Positions 42,784 to 57,928 of a DNA stretch of 64,000 nucleotides are shown here, in pieces. Position numbers and translations under genes: made by a program. The stretch is from Sphingomonas psychrolutea. GTDB lineage: Bacteria; Pseudomonadota; Alphaproteobacteria; Sphingomonadales; Sphingomonadaceae. How positions within the stretch are numbered: the stretch's first letter is position 1; each line of letters begins with the position of its first letter. The notes below the pieces were generated by a model. That model worked only from the letters and a program-made list of their open reading frames with translations, was not told where the DNA came from and did no database searches. The stretch covers positions 62,001-126,000 of the forward strand of contig NZ_BMDW01000007.1 of the NCBI RefSeq assembly GCF_014636175.1, read 5' to 3'.

Positions 42784-44295
42784 TCAAATGGGAAATTCGG
42801 TGAGGCCGAACCGCGGGGCGGGTTTACGCTCGCGAACGCGAACCAGGGGTCCGAGCGCCACCAGTGTCGCCAACAACAACACGATCTCTACGCAGTACAC
42901 AAAGGCATAACCGGTGGTCGGGACGGCGAGCGTCGTCCCCAGATCATGCGCCACGGCGGCGGCCGAAATCAGGTCGCGCGCAAACGCTCCGATTGCGATG
43001 GCAAGGCCGCCGCAGCTGGCTTGAACCGCGCCCCACGCCCCGAGCGCGAGGCCGGTGCGGCCCTCGTCGGAAATGCCCATTGCCGCGGTCAGCGTGCCGA
43101 CCGAGAAGAGACCGCCGCCAAAGCCGATGATGATCGCGCCGACCGCGAGCAACGGCGCCGATCCGATCGGTCCGGCAAACAGCACGCAGAGGAATGCGCC
43201 AATCCCTGCCGTCGCTCCGAAGCCGGCCAGTCGATTGGGTTCGCCGCCGCGGCCGAGCGCGCGCGCGGCAAGGCCGAAGCCGGCCAGCATGCCCATTGCC
43301 CACAACGCCGTGAGCGAGGTCGTCGCACCGACCGACAGACCGAGGATTTGGCCGCCATAAGGCTCGAGCAGCACATCCTGCATACTGAACGCCGCCGAGC
43401 CGAGCCCGACCGCGACCAGCAACCGGAATGTCTTGGGCTGGGCGATGAACTGTGCCCAGGTTTCGCGGAACGACGGCCGTGCCTCGCGTGGCGTCATCGC
43501 GCCACGGTTGCGCGCTTCCTGCTTCCACAAAGCGATCACGTTGAGGATCACGGTCATGATCGCGACGCTCGATACGATTTGCACGAGCCGCGTTGCCGAG
43601 AAGTGGGTGAGGAGTTGGCCGATGACCAGCGCGCTGATCATCATGCCGAGCAGCAGCATGACATAGAGCAAGGCGACGACGCGCGGCCGGTTCTCCTCGG
43701 TCGCGAGATCGGTCGCGAGCGCGAGGCCGGCGGTCTGCGTCGTGTGCATCCCCGCACCGATCAGCAGGAAGCCGAGCGCGGCGGCGATCTGGCCGTAGAC
43801 CGGCGAGCCCTGACCGCCGCCCGACATGACAAGCAGGGCGAAGGGCAGGATCGCAAAGCCGCCAAACTGCAGCATCGTGCCGAACCAAATATAGGGCACG
43901 CGCTTCCACCCCAGCAGCGAAGTGTGATGATCGGATTTGAACCCGACGAGCGCGCGCAGCGGCGCGAACAACAAGGGCAGCGAAACCATCGCCGCGACGA
44001 CCGAGGCCGACATGCCGAGTTCGACGATCATCACGCGGTTGAGCGTGCCGGTCAGAAGCACAGCGGCCATGCCGACCGAAACCTGAAACAGCGACAGCCT
44101 GAGCAAGCGGCTGAGCGGCAATTCCTTGGTCGCGACATCGGCGAAGGGCAGGAAGGCGGTGCCGAGCCGGTTCCAGAACGCGCCATTCTTCAGCGCTTCC
44201 GCGCGGACGGCCGCACCCGCACGCTCGGGCTTTGCCGGTCGCGCGAGCGATGCTTTCATTGAAGCCAAATAGAGGGCGCGGTCGGCAGCGTTCAC
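42784..44295 (-). CDS. lhaA: LhaA, LH1 assembly protein (PucC family, MFS-like)
   Basis: 503-aa 12-helix transporter-like protein of the BCD/PucC family that assists LH1 assembly, probably by handling bacteriochlorophyll. Landmarks are LLTGTLNRVMIVELGMSASVVA, PLRALVGFKSDHHTSLLGWKRVPYIWFGT, GAGMHTTQTAGLALATDLA, and SAAFSMQDVLLEPYGGQILGL. The GTG start overlaps the bchM stop. A shorter paralogue is encoded at 56603. Confidence 0.94.
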   Translation of the reverse strand: MNAADRALYLASMKASLARPAKPERAGAAVRAEALKNGAFWNRLGTAFLPFADVATKELPLSRLLRLSLFQVSVGMAAVLLTGTLNRVMIVELGMSASVVAAMVSLPLLFAPLRALVGFKSDHHTSLLGWKRVPYIWFGTMLQFGGFAILPFALLVMSGGGQGSPVYGQIAAALGFLLIGAGMHTTQTAGLALATDLATEENRPRVVALLYVMLLLGMMISALVIGQLLTHFSATRLVQIVSSVAIMTVILNVIALWKQEARNRGAMTPREARPSFRETWAQFIAQPKTFRLLVAVGLGSAAFSMQDVLLEPYGGQILGLSVGATTSLTALWAMGMLAGFGLAARALGRGGEPNRLAGFGATAGIGAFLCVLFAGPIGSAPLLAVGAIIIGFGGGLFSVGTLTAAMGISDEGRTGLALGAWGAVQASCGGLAIAIGAFARDLISAAAVAHDLGTTLAVPTTGYAFVYCVEIVLLLATLVALGPLVRVRERKPAPRFGLTEFPI

Positions 44296-44990
44296 GCGGT
44301 CACTACCTCCAGTGCATGGCTCGTATAGAAGCCGCCCGAAACCTTGCGATCACGCCCCAGCCGTGCCGTCGGCATTGCGCTGCGGATCAGCGTGCGGAGC
44401 AAGCGCTCGCGCACTGGGATGATTGCGGGTGAGCGATCGCCGCTCGGGAAGAGCCGACCCATGCCGAGCGCAACCATCAGCAGCGGCGTCTGCGGCGCGA
44501 AGGTGAACATCATCGATCCACGGGTCCGGTCGGACAAGCCACGCAGCACCGCGACAATGTCGAACGCTTTGTAATGAATGAGCGAATCCATCGCCACGAC
44601 ATGGTCGAACCGACCGAGCGCAGGATCGAGCAGGTCGCCGACACGCCAATCGATGTTAAGGCCGCTCTGTCCCTGGGCGTGCGCGCGCTTGCGGGCGACG
44701 TCGACCAAGCTGCCAGCGACATCGATCGCGACGACTTCGGCACCGCGAATCGCCGCTTCCACTGCCAGCGCCCCGGTGCCGCAACCCGCATCGAGCAAGC
44801 GCAGGCCGGTCATGTCGGCGGGTAGCCACGACAGCAATGTGTCGCGCATTTCGGTACGGCCCTTGCGCACCGTCGCGCGGACACCGCTGACCGGTGCATC
44901 CGAGGTCAGTTGCTCCCACGCCTTGCTCGCGGTCTTGTCGAAATAGGTTTCGAGGTTGCCACGAAAGCGGTCGTACGTCTGCGTCGTCAT
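44292..44990 (-). CDS. bchM: Mg-protoporphyrin IX O-methyltransferase
   Basis: 232-aa SAM-dependent enzyme that methylates the C13 propionate of Mg-protoporphyrin IX, making the AcsF substrate. It has YFDKTASKAWEQLTSDAPVSGVRATVR, SAM motif I LLDAGCGTGALAVEAA and FDHVVAMDSLIHY, all typical of BchM. It follows bchL by one nt and overlaps lhaA. Confidence 0.95.
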   Translation of the reverse strand: MTTQTYDRFRGNLETYFDKTASKAWEQLTSDAPVSGVRATVRKGRTEMRDTLLSWLPADMTGLRLLDAGCGTGALAVEAAIRGAEVVAIDVAGSLVDVARKRAHAQGQSGLNIDWRVGDLLDPALGRFDHVVAMDSLIHYKAFDIVAVLRGLSDRTRGSMMFTFAPQTPLLMVALGMGRLFPSGDRSPAIIPVRERLLRTLIRSAMPTARLGRDRKVSGGFYTSHALEVVTA

Positions 44991-44991
44991 C

Positions 44992-49560
<4,569 letters not shown>

Positions 49561-49571
<11 letters not shown>

Positions 49572-51165
49572 AATGCGCCTTCGCATCGTAAAGCGTGTCG
49601 AGCGTGATCGCGGCAATGCCTTGCTCGGCGGCATAGCGCTCGGTGTTTCGCCGGGCTTTGCCACGCACGAAGAACGGGATTTTCAGGAGTTCGCGTTCGG
49701 CTTCTGGGGACCAGCCGGTCGCAACAACTGCAACGTCACCCCGGACTTGTTCCGGGGTCCACTCCTCCGGCTGAGCAGACGGAGCTTGTGGTGCGGTGGA
49801 CCCTGGAACGGGTCCGGGGTGACGGGTTGGGGCGGGTGCCGACCCATGCCCGAGGTGCGAGGCGCCGGCGCTGTCGCTGAATTCGAAATCGTCGCGGAAC
49901 ATCGTCAGCAGATGTTCCTCCAACCCCATGACGAGCGGATGCACCCAGGTGTCGAACAGCACGTTCGCGCCTTCGAAACCCATTTGCGGGCTGTAGCGTG
50001 CCGGGAAATCCTGCACGTGGACGGGGGCCGAGATCACCGCGCACGGAATGCGCAGCCGCTTGGCGATGTGGCGCTCCATTTGCGTGCCGAGCACGAGTTC
50101 GGGCTGGAGCTTGGCGATCGCATCCTCGACTTCGAGATAGTCGTCGGTGATCAGCGGCTCGAGCCCATAAAGCTTCGCTGCTTCGCGGATGTCCCGGGCG
50201 AATTCGCGATTGTAGCAGCCGAGCCCGACCACTTCGAAGCCGAGCTCGTCGCGTGCCACCCGCGCGGCGGCGACGGCGTGCGTCGCATCGCCGAAGATGA
50301 AGACGCGCTTGGCGGTGAGATAAGTCGAGTCGACCGAGCGGCTCCACCAGGGAAGGCGCGAATCGTCGAGCGCGGCGGCGGCATCGACCCCGGCAAGTGC
50401 GGCGACTTCGGCGATGAAATCGCGCGTCGCGCCGTGCCCGATCGGGATCGTGTGAACGGTCTTCTGTCCGAACGTCTTCTCCAGCCAGCGGCACGCCGTG
50501 TCGGCGATTTCGGGATAGAGGCAGATGTTGAAATCGGCGGCGCCGAGGCGCGCCAGATCGGCGGGGCTGGCGCCGAGCGGTGCCGTCACGTTGATGTCGA
50601 TGCCGAGCGTGCCGAGCAGGCGGCTGATCTCGACGACATCGTCGCGGTGGCGGAAGCCCAAAGCGGTCGGGCCGAGCAGGTTGACGCTCGGGCGACGGCC
50701 TTCGCGCGGGGCGGCGCGCAAATCCTTGTCGGCAAGCTTTCGGACCAATTGGTAAAACGTCTCCGCCGCGCCCCAATTTTCCTTGCGCTGATAGCTTGGC
50801 AGTTCGAGCGCGACGACCGGGATCGGCAAGCGCATCGCCTCGGCGAGGCCCGACGGATCGTCCTGGATCAGCTCGGCGGTGCACGATGCGCCGACCAGCA
50901 TGGCTTGCGGCTTGAACCGCTCGAACGCGTCGCGCGCGGCGCTTTGGAACAATTCGGCGGTATCCTTGCCGAGATCGCGCGCCTGAAACGTGGTGTAGGT
51001 GACCGGCGGACGCTTGCCGCGGCGTTCGATCATCGTGAACAGCAGGTCGGCATAGGTATCGCCCTGCGGCGCGTGGAGCACGTAATGCACGCCCTCCATC
51101 GCGGTCGCGATCCGCATCGCGCCGACATGGGGTGGACCCTCGTATGTCCAGACGGTTAACTGCAC
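49561..51165 (-). CDS. bchB: Light-independent protochlorophyllide reductase subunit B
   Basis: 534-aa NifK-like subunit. It opens [20 protein letters not shown]; Asp36 in [12 protein letters not shown] is the conserved Asp ligand of the NB-cluster. [18 protein letters not shown] and [24 protein letters not shown] are typical. The conserved C-terminal domain ([33 protein letters not shown]) is separated from the catalytic part by about 31 residues (447-477) encoded by a palindromic repeat. GTG start, four nt after bchN, with GAAGG upstream. Confidence 0.96.
49734..49825. repeat. Palindromic repeat inside bchB
   Basis: Arms 49734-49762 (CGTCACCCCGGACTTGTTCC...) and 49796-49825 (...GGTCCGGGGTGACGG) are inverted copies and belong to the same family as the intergenic element at 1374-1481. 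bchB reads through it as a P/Q/S-rich linker (around [20 protein letters not shown]) between its two domains. Confidence 0.82.
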
Positions 51166-51169
51166 CGGA

Positions 51170-52980
<1,811 letters not shown>

Positions 52981-53030
52981 CGTTTCGATCCGCCTCTCTT
53001 CGACAGAGACTAGGTCGACGGCGGATAAAG

Positions 53031-53064
53031 TGTCAACAATAATTGACGTAAAGAAAACTGGACA
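53031..53064. promoter_or_regulatory. PpsR/CrtJ operator region of bchF (and aerR)
   Basis: TGT-CAACAATAATTG-ACG (53031-53048) fits the consensus with one mismatch. A second, weaker CGT-AAAGAAAACTGG-ACA (53047-53064) overlaps it. On the leftward strand the half-site TTGACA (53036-53031) can act as the bchF -35 box, so binding would block the main bch/puh operon. The divergent aerR gene starts about 120 nt away. The remainder of 53065-53185 contains an imperfect GTGTTGCAAGACAC palindrome. Confidence 0.75.
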
Positions 53065-53185
53065 CTTGCTGCAGTGCGGCATCGTCGGGGTGTTGCAAGA
53101 CACTTTCAAGAGGCATACGCTGCGAGTCGCCGGATTAGCCAAATATGGTGTGCCCGACCGCTTAATGAGTACGTAACCACCGGGG

Positions 53186-54112
53186 ATGGCAGGTATGGCT
53201 TCGGCGATGAGGATCGAGCAGTTTACGTCCGCTGACGGCAAGCGCGGACCGCGCGGCGACAGCGGCCGCGGTGAGAAACTGGTCGATTTCCAACGCCGTG
53301 CCGATGTCGAATATGCTCGCTCGCTGACGCGCCTGATCGAAAGTGAAATCATTCCGCGGCTGCTCGTCGCGCATGCGACCGGTCCGCACGCCGACATCGA
53401 TGCCGACGCCGCACGAACAGCCGTCATTTCGGCGGCAGAGGTCGCGGCATTCGCGCCACTGGCGCTGCAAGTCGAAGCGGACGAATTGCTCGACTATGTC
53501 GATGGCCTTGTTGCGCGCGGCGTGCCGCTCGATTCGCTGCTCGTCGATCTGCTCGCCCCCGCCGCGCGCCAGCTCGGAGAATATTGGGAGGACGATCGCT
53601 GCGATTTCGTCGATGTAACGATGGGCCTGTGGCGGCTGCAGGAGGTTGTCCATGAAGTGTCTGCGCGAATGCCGCATGACCACAGCAAGCCGTTCGCACT
53701 GGAGCGCCGCGCATTGTTTGCGTCGCTCGAAGGCGATCAACATAGCTTTGGGACCGTTGTCGTCGACGAGCTCTTTTGCGCCAATGGCTGGCTGACCGAC
53801 CGGCTCAATGAAGCCACGACGGTGGAACTGCTCGAGCGCGTGCGCGACGAATGGTTCGATCTGGCCGGATTGACGATTACTTGTGACTGCCATATCGCGC
53901 CTTTGCCTGCGATCGTACGTTCGATCCGCGGGTCGTCCAGAAATCCTCGGATTTGTGTGATGGTCGGGGGAAGGGTGTTCGCCGCGAATGCGGATCTTGC
54001 CGCATCGGTCGGTGCGGACGGGACAGCGCCCGACGCAAGGGTTGCGGTACGCGTGGCCGGGGAACTGGTCGATGCCGTGGCACAGGAGTTGGTTCAGCCA
54101 ATGACCGGTTGA
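53186..54112 (+). CDS. AerR/PpaA, cobalamin-binding antirepressor of PpsR
   Basis: 308-aa regulator of the AerR/PpaA family. The N-terminal helical cap contains LTRLIESEIIPRLLVAH, AFAPLALQVEADELLDYVDGLVARGVPLDSLLVDLLAPAARQLGEYWEDDRCDFVDVT, a B12-binding-domain cap (QLGEYWEDDxCDFVDV). The Rossmann-like part begins FASLEGDQHSFGTVVVDELF, with the cobalamin DxHxxG motif (Asp184, His186). Family members modulate PpsR/CrtJ in response to light through bound B12. ATG 53186 is used; ATG 53195 has GGGG nine nt upstream. ppsR follows by 57 nt. Confidence 0.9.
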   Translation: MAGMASAMRIEQFTSADGKRGPRGDSGRGEKLVDFQRRADVEYARSLTRLIESEIIPRLLVAHATGPHADIDADAARTAVISAAEVAAFAPLALQVEADELLDYVDGLVARGVPLDSLLVDLLAPAARQLGEYWEDDRCDFVDVTMGLWRLQEVVHEVSARMPHDHSKPFALERRALFASLEGDQHSFGTVVVDELFCANGWLTDRLNEATTVELLERVRDEWFDLAGLTITCDCHIAPLPAIVRSIRGSSRNPRICVMVGGRVFAANADLAASVGADGTAPDARVAVRVAGELVDAVAQELVQPMTG

Positions 54113-54169
54113 CCCCCCAACAGGGTCTTGCGGTGCAGGGTGAACCGCGAGACGTAGGATTTCAGGAGC

Positions 54170-55615
54170 ATGAACGTTTCGTTGATGAACGATCGTCCCA
54201 CCTTTGCTGCACCCAATGCATTTTCGAATCCTGAAGTGTTGTCAGGTGCCTTGTCACCGCAGGTGGCCGTCGCTTTGCTGGCATCGGTTGGCGATATCGC
54301 GTTGGTGATCGATCGCGGCGGGGTGATCCGCGACGTCGCTATCTCGAACAACGACCTCATGACGCAAGGCTTTGCGACTTGGGTAGGTCGGCGCTGGGAC
54401 GAGATCGTCAACGCCGAGAGCAAGCCTAAGATCACCGATCTGCTTGCCGAGTGCGGCGGGACTGCTCCGGCGCGCTGGCGTCAGGTCAATCATCCAACCG
54501 CGAGCGGGGACGTTCCGATCCGCTATCTGGTGATGAAGGTCGGCCAGGATGGCAGCGCGATCGCGATCGGACGTGATATGCGCGCGGCGGCGGCGATGCA
54601 GCAGCGCTTGCTCCAGACGCAACAATCGCTCGAACGCGACTATATCAAGCTCCGTCAGGTCGAAGCGCGGTACCGCATGCTGTTCGATCTCGGGACCGAG
54701 CCGGTGCTGATCGTCGACGCCGCAACGCGCCGGATCCGCGAAATCAACCCAGCGGCACTGCGCCTGATGGGAGTCAAAGAGGGCGCGCTTGCCGATCGGC
54801 CCGTCGGCGAGATCGTCGATCCGGCCGACCGCGACGGGTTCATCGCGCACCTCGGTGCGGCGAGTGCGAGCGACGACCTTCCGCCAGTCGCGGTGCATCT
54901 AGCCGACGGGCATGGCGCGGTCGAGATTTCCGCGCGGCTGTTCCGCCAGGGTCGCGCCGCCTTGCTGCTCGTGCGGCTGCTCGCGGCCGAACCCGAGGTT
55001 GCCGCCGACGCGTACCAAGCCACAGTGGGAAACGTGATCGAGCATATGCCCGATGCGTTCGTCCTGGTTGATTCGGCGCTCCACATCCTCGTCGCGAATG
55101 CCGCGTTCGTCGAACTGTCGGGCGCACCGTCGATCGATCGCGTCACCGGTGAACCGCTCGCGACATGGCTCGGGCGTCCGGGGATCGATCTTGAGCTGAT
55201 CCTCGGCCAGTTGCGGGAACATGGCTCGGTCCGCAACGTCGCCACGATCCTGCGCGGGACCAACGGGGGGCAAGAGGAAATCGAAGTTTCGGGCGTTTTG
55301 GCGCCACATGGCGACAGCGAATGTTATGGCTTCACGATCCGCAACGTCGGACGCCGCCTGCGCGGGTCACCCTCGGTCGAGCGCGATTTGCCGCGTTCGG
55401 TCGAGCAATTGACCGAATTGGTCGGTCGCATGTCGCTGAAGGACATTGTGCGCGAATCGACCGATCTGATCGAGCGGCTCTGTATCGAAGCGGCCTTGGT
55501 CTATACATCGGACAACCGCGCGTCGGCGGCCGAGATTCTCGGGGTCAGCCGACAGAGTCTCTATTCGAAATTGCATCGCCACGGCCTCGGCAATCTCGTT
55601 TCGGGCGACAATTGA
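54170..55615 (+). CDS. ppsR: Transcriptional repressor PpsR/CrtJ
   Basis: 481-aa redox/light-responsive repressor of photosynthesis genes. Order: N-terminal PAS-like domain (about 30-135), coiled linker with QQRLLQTQQSLERDYIKL (about 143-165), PAS1 (about 168-275), PAS2 (about 288-395) and a C-terminal Fis-type helix-turn-helix (ASAAEILGVSRQSLYSKLHRHGL). Cys438 just before the HTH corresponds to the conserved CrtJ Cys420. No Cys occurs between residues 96 and 384, where the second redox Cys of Rhodobacter lies. Ribosome site AGGAG is only one nt from the ATG; TAGGAT further upstream may serve. Confidence 0.95.
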   Translation: MNVSLMNDRPTFAAPNAFSNPEVLSGALSPQVAVALLASVGDIALVIDRGGVIRDVAISNNDLMTQGFATWVGRRWDEIVNAESKPKITDLLAECGGTAPARWRQVNHPTASGDVPIRYLVMKVGQDGSAIAIGRDMRAAAAMQQRLLQTQQSLERDYIKLRQVEARYRMLFDLGTEPVLIVDAATRRIREINPAALRLMGVKEGALADRPVGEIVDPADRDGFIAHLGAASASDDLPPVAVHLADGHGAVEISARLFRQGRAALLLVRLLAAEPEVAADAYQATVGNVIEHMPDAFVLVDSALHILVANAAFVELSGAPSIDRVTGEPLATWLGRPGIDLELILGQLREHGSVRNVATILRGTNGGQEEIEVSGVLAPHGDSECYGFTIRNVGRRLRGSPSVERDLPRSVEQLTELVGRMSLKDIVRESTDLIERLCIEAALVYTSDNRASAAEILGVSRQSLYSKLHRHGLGNLVSGDN

Positions 55616-55635
55616 GCGAAATTCACCGCGAAAAG

Positions 55636-55679
55636 TGTCAATTCGATTTGACGCCTTGGAGTGTCAAGCTTAGCCTTTG
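55636..55679. promoter_or_regulatory. PpsR/CrtJ operator(s) upstream of bchG
   Basis: TGT-CAATTCGATTTG-ACG (55636-55653) is a good operator. Eight bp later TGTCAA (55662-55667) begins a second, degenerate site ending TTG instead of ACA (55677-55679). The spacing copies the bchC arrangement. TTGACG (55648-55653) and TAGCCT (55671-55676) are candidate -35/-10 boxes 17 nt apart. Confidence 0.7.
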
Positions 55680-55682
55680 AGC

Positions 55683-56606
55683 ATGGCACGCGCGACGAAT
55701 CCCCCGACGAAACCGGCGCCGATATCGGTTCCGCTTCCGAAGCTGCGCGACGTCGCCGAACTGCTCAAGCCGATCACTTGGTTCCCGCCGATTTGGGCCT
55801 TCTTCTGCGGCACTGTTTCCTCTGGGATCCCGGTCGAGACGCGGTGGCCGTTCCTGATCGCGGGCATCTTGCTGGTCGGGCCGCTGGTGTGCGGGACGAG
55901 CCAGGCGGTGAACGATTGGTTCGACCGGCATGTCGACGCGATCAATGAGCCGGATCGCCCGATCCCCTCGGGCCGCATCGCCGGACAATGGGGGCTGTGG
56001 ATCGCGATCATCGGGACCGTTGTGTCGGCGGCGCTCGCCGCGGTGATCGGGATTTGGGTCTTTGCCGCGACGCTCGTCGCCTTGTTCTTCGCCTGGGCTT
56101 ATAGCGCGCCACCGTTTCGGCTGAAGACCAGTGGCATCTGGGGGCCGATTTCAGTCGCGCTGACGTATGAGGGACTGACCTGGTTTACCGGGGCGAGCGT
56201 GATGGCCGGCGCGCTGCCGCCAACGCCCGTCCTCATCATCCTGACACTGTACAGTGCGGGTGCGTTCGGCATCATGACGCTCAACGATTTTAAGGCGGTC
56301 GCGGGTGATCGCGCGATGGGCATCCGCTCGCTGCCCGCGACACTCGGCGTCGATCGTGCGGCGCGGATCGCGTGCGTCGTGATGGCGGCGCCGCAAGTCG
56401 TCGTGGTCGCGTTGCTTGTGAGCTGGGGCCATATGCTGGTCGGCGGAATCGTCGCCGGAATGTTGCTCGCGCAATTGGCGCTGATGCCGCGGCTCCTGCG
56501 CGATCCGCTCAAGCAAACCCCGTGGTACAATGCGACGGGGACGAGCCTGTACGTACTGGGGATGCTGGCGTCGGCCTTCGGACTGGGCGGAGTCCTCGGC
56601 CTGTGA
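55683..56606 (+). CDS. bchG: Bacteriochlorophyll synthase (prenyltransferase)
   Basis: 307-aa UbiA-type membrane prenyltransferase that esterifies bacteriochlorophyllide a with geranylgeranyl or phytyl diphosphate. The Mg-diphosphate motif NDWFDRHVDAINEPDRPIPSGR and the second Asp-rich segment LNDFKAVAGDRAMGIRSLP are clear. ATG at 55683 is used; a TTG six nt upstream is less likely. No Shine-Dalgarno is visible. The first gene of bchG-pucC-like-bchP-tspO, each overlapping the next by four bases. Confidence 0.95.
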   Translation: MARATNPPTKPAPISVPLPKLRDVAELLKPITWFPPIWAFFCGTVSSGIPVETRWPFLIAGILLVGPLVCGTSQAVNDWFDRHVDAINEPDRPIPSGRIAGQWGLWIAIIGTVVSAALAAVIGIWVFAATLVALFFAWAYSAPPFRLKTSGIWGPISVALTYEGLTWFTGASVMAGALPPTPVLIILTLYSAGAFGIMTLNDFKAVAGDRAMGIRSLPATLGVDRAARIACVVMAAPQVVVVALLVSWGHMLVGGIVAGMLLAQLALMPRLLRDPLKQTPWYNATGTSLYVLGMLASAFGLGGVLGL

Positions 56607-57928
56607 CCGCGCGTGCGCTCGGCTGGTTCGGCATCGTCCGGCTCGGGCTGGTGCAAAGCGCGATCGGGTCGATCGTGATGCTCGCAACGTCGCTCCTCAA
56701 CCGCGTGATGGTGGTGGAATATGCGCTGCCCGCAGCGCTGCCTGCTGGGTTGGTCGCATGGCATTATGCTGTGCAACTCTCGCGCCCGGTCTGGGGGCAT
56801 GGGTCCGATCGCGGACGCAGGCGGACGCCGTGGATCATCGGTGGCATGGCGTTGCTCGCCGGTGGGGCGATGCTCGCAGTACAAGCCGTGGCTTTGCTGT
56901 CGGACAGTGCCTGGCTCGGCTATGCGACCGCAATCTTCGCCTTTTCGATGATCGGCGCGGGCGTCGGTGCGGCGGGGACGTCGCTGCTCGCCTTGCTCGC
57001 GACGCGCGTTGCGCCCGAACGGCGCGCTGCGGCGGCGTCGATCACCTGGATCATGATGATCGCCGGGATCGTCGTGTCGGCGGGGGTTGCGGGCAAATTG
57101 GTCGATCCGTTCAGCTTCGCACGGCTGGTCGCGGTGGTTGGCGGTGTCGCTGGCGTCGCGTTCCTCATCTCAACGCTCGCCATCTGGGGCGTCGAGGGGA
57201 AAGCGGTCGTGATCGCCGAACCACGCGAAACGCCCGCCGTGGGCTTCGGTGGGGCGCTGTCCGAGCTGTGGGCGGACATGGATGCGCGGCGCTTCACGAT
57301 CTTCGTGTTCCTGTCGATGCTCGCGTATTCGATGCAGGATTTGATCCTCGAACCCTTCACCGGATTGCGCTTCGGCATGACGCCGGGGCAATCGACCCAG
57401 ATTTCGAGCGTCCAGCATGGCGGCGTGTTGCTCGGCATGATCCTGGTCGGGATCGGCGGCAGCGCCTTTTCAAAACGCGGCACGGCGGCGGGCCGGGCCA
57501 GCGGATTGCAACGCTGGATCGTCGGTGGGTGTGTCGGTTCGGCGCTGGCGCTCACCGGCCTCGCCATGGCGGCGCGGTTCGGGCCGGGCTGGCCGATCAT
57601 CGGCAATATTTTCATGCTCGGCTTTGCCAATGGCGTGTTCGCGGTTGCCGCGATCGGGACGATGATGGCGCTGGCGGGCGCTGGCGGACCCAATCGTGAA
57701 GGGATTCGCATGGGCGTGTGGGGTGCGGCGCAAGCGATCGCGTTCGGGACGGGCGGGCTGACCGGGGCGGTCGCGGTCGATGCCGGGCGCGCGCTGACGG
57801 GCAATTTGCCCGAAACTTTCATGCTGGTGTTCGGGGCGGAGGCTTTGCTGTTCCTCGTCGCCGCGGCTTTGTGTCTTCGTGCCGCGCCATCGCGCGCAAC
57901 GCTGGTCGGTCGGGAGGTAACGATATGA
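56603..57928 (+). CDS. PucC/BCD family MFS-like protein (LhaA paralogue)
   Basis: 441-aa, 12-helix protein of the bacteriochlorophyll delivery (BCD/PucC) branch. Landmarks are LLNRVMVVEYALPAALPAGLVAWHYAVQLSRPVWGHGSDRGRRRTPWIIGG, GAGVGAAGTSLLALLATRVAPERR and MLAYSMQDLILEPFTGLRFG. A gene of this type between bchG and bchP (orf428 or bch2) is standard in purple bacteria. Probably helps deliver finished pigment to antenna proteins. GTG overlaps the bchG stop. Confidence 0.88.
   Translation: MTARALGWFGIVRLGLVQSAIGSIVMLATSLLNRVMVVEYALPAALPAGLVAWHYAVQLSRPVWGHGSDRGRRRTPWIIGGMALLAGGAMLAVQAVALLSDSAWLGYATAIFAFSMIGAGVGAAGTSLLALLATRVAPERRAAAASITWIMMIAGIVVSAGVAGKLVDPFSFARLVAVVGGVAGVAFLISTLAIWGVEGKAVVIAEPRETPAVGFGGALSELWADMDARRFTIFVFLSMLAYSMQDLILEPFTGLRFGMTPGQSTQISSVQHGGVLLGMILVGIGGSAFSKRGTAAGRASGLQRWIVGGCVGSALALTGLAMAARFGPGWPIIGNIFMLGFANGVFAVAAIGTMMALAGAGGPNREGIRMGVWGAAQAIAFGTGGLTGAVAVDAGRALTGNLPETFMLVFGAEALLFLVAAALCLRAAPSRATLVGREVTI

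Noticed and set aside
42118-44262. 714-aa rightward ORF opposite puhA and lhaA
   Set aside because: High-GC antisense shadow: R/Q/H/D-rich translation, no domain, and fully covered by well-recognised puhA and lhaA on the other strand.
53065-53110. Third PpsR-like palindrome (GTGTTGCAAGACAC) between bchF and aerR
   Set aside because: Spacing between half-sites does not fit TGT-N12-ACA; kept only as an imperfect palindrome.
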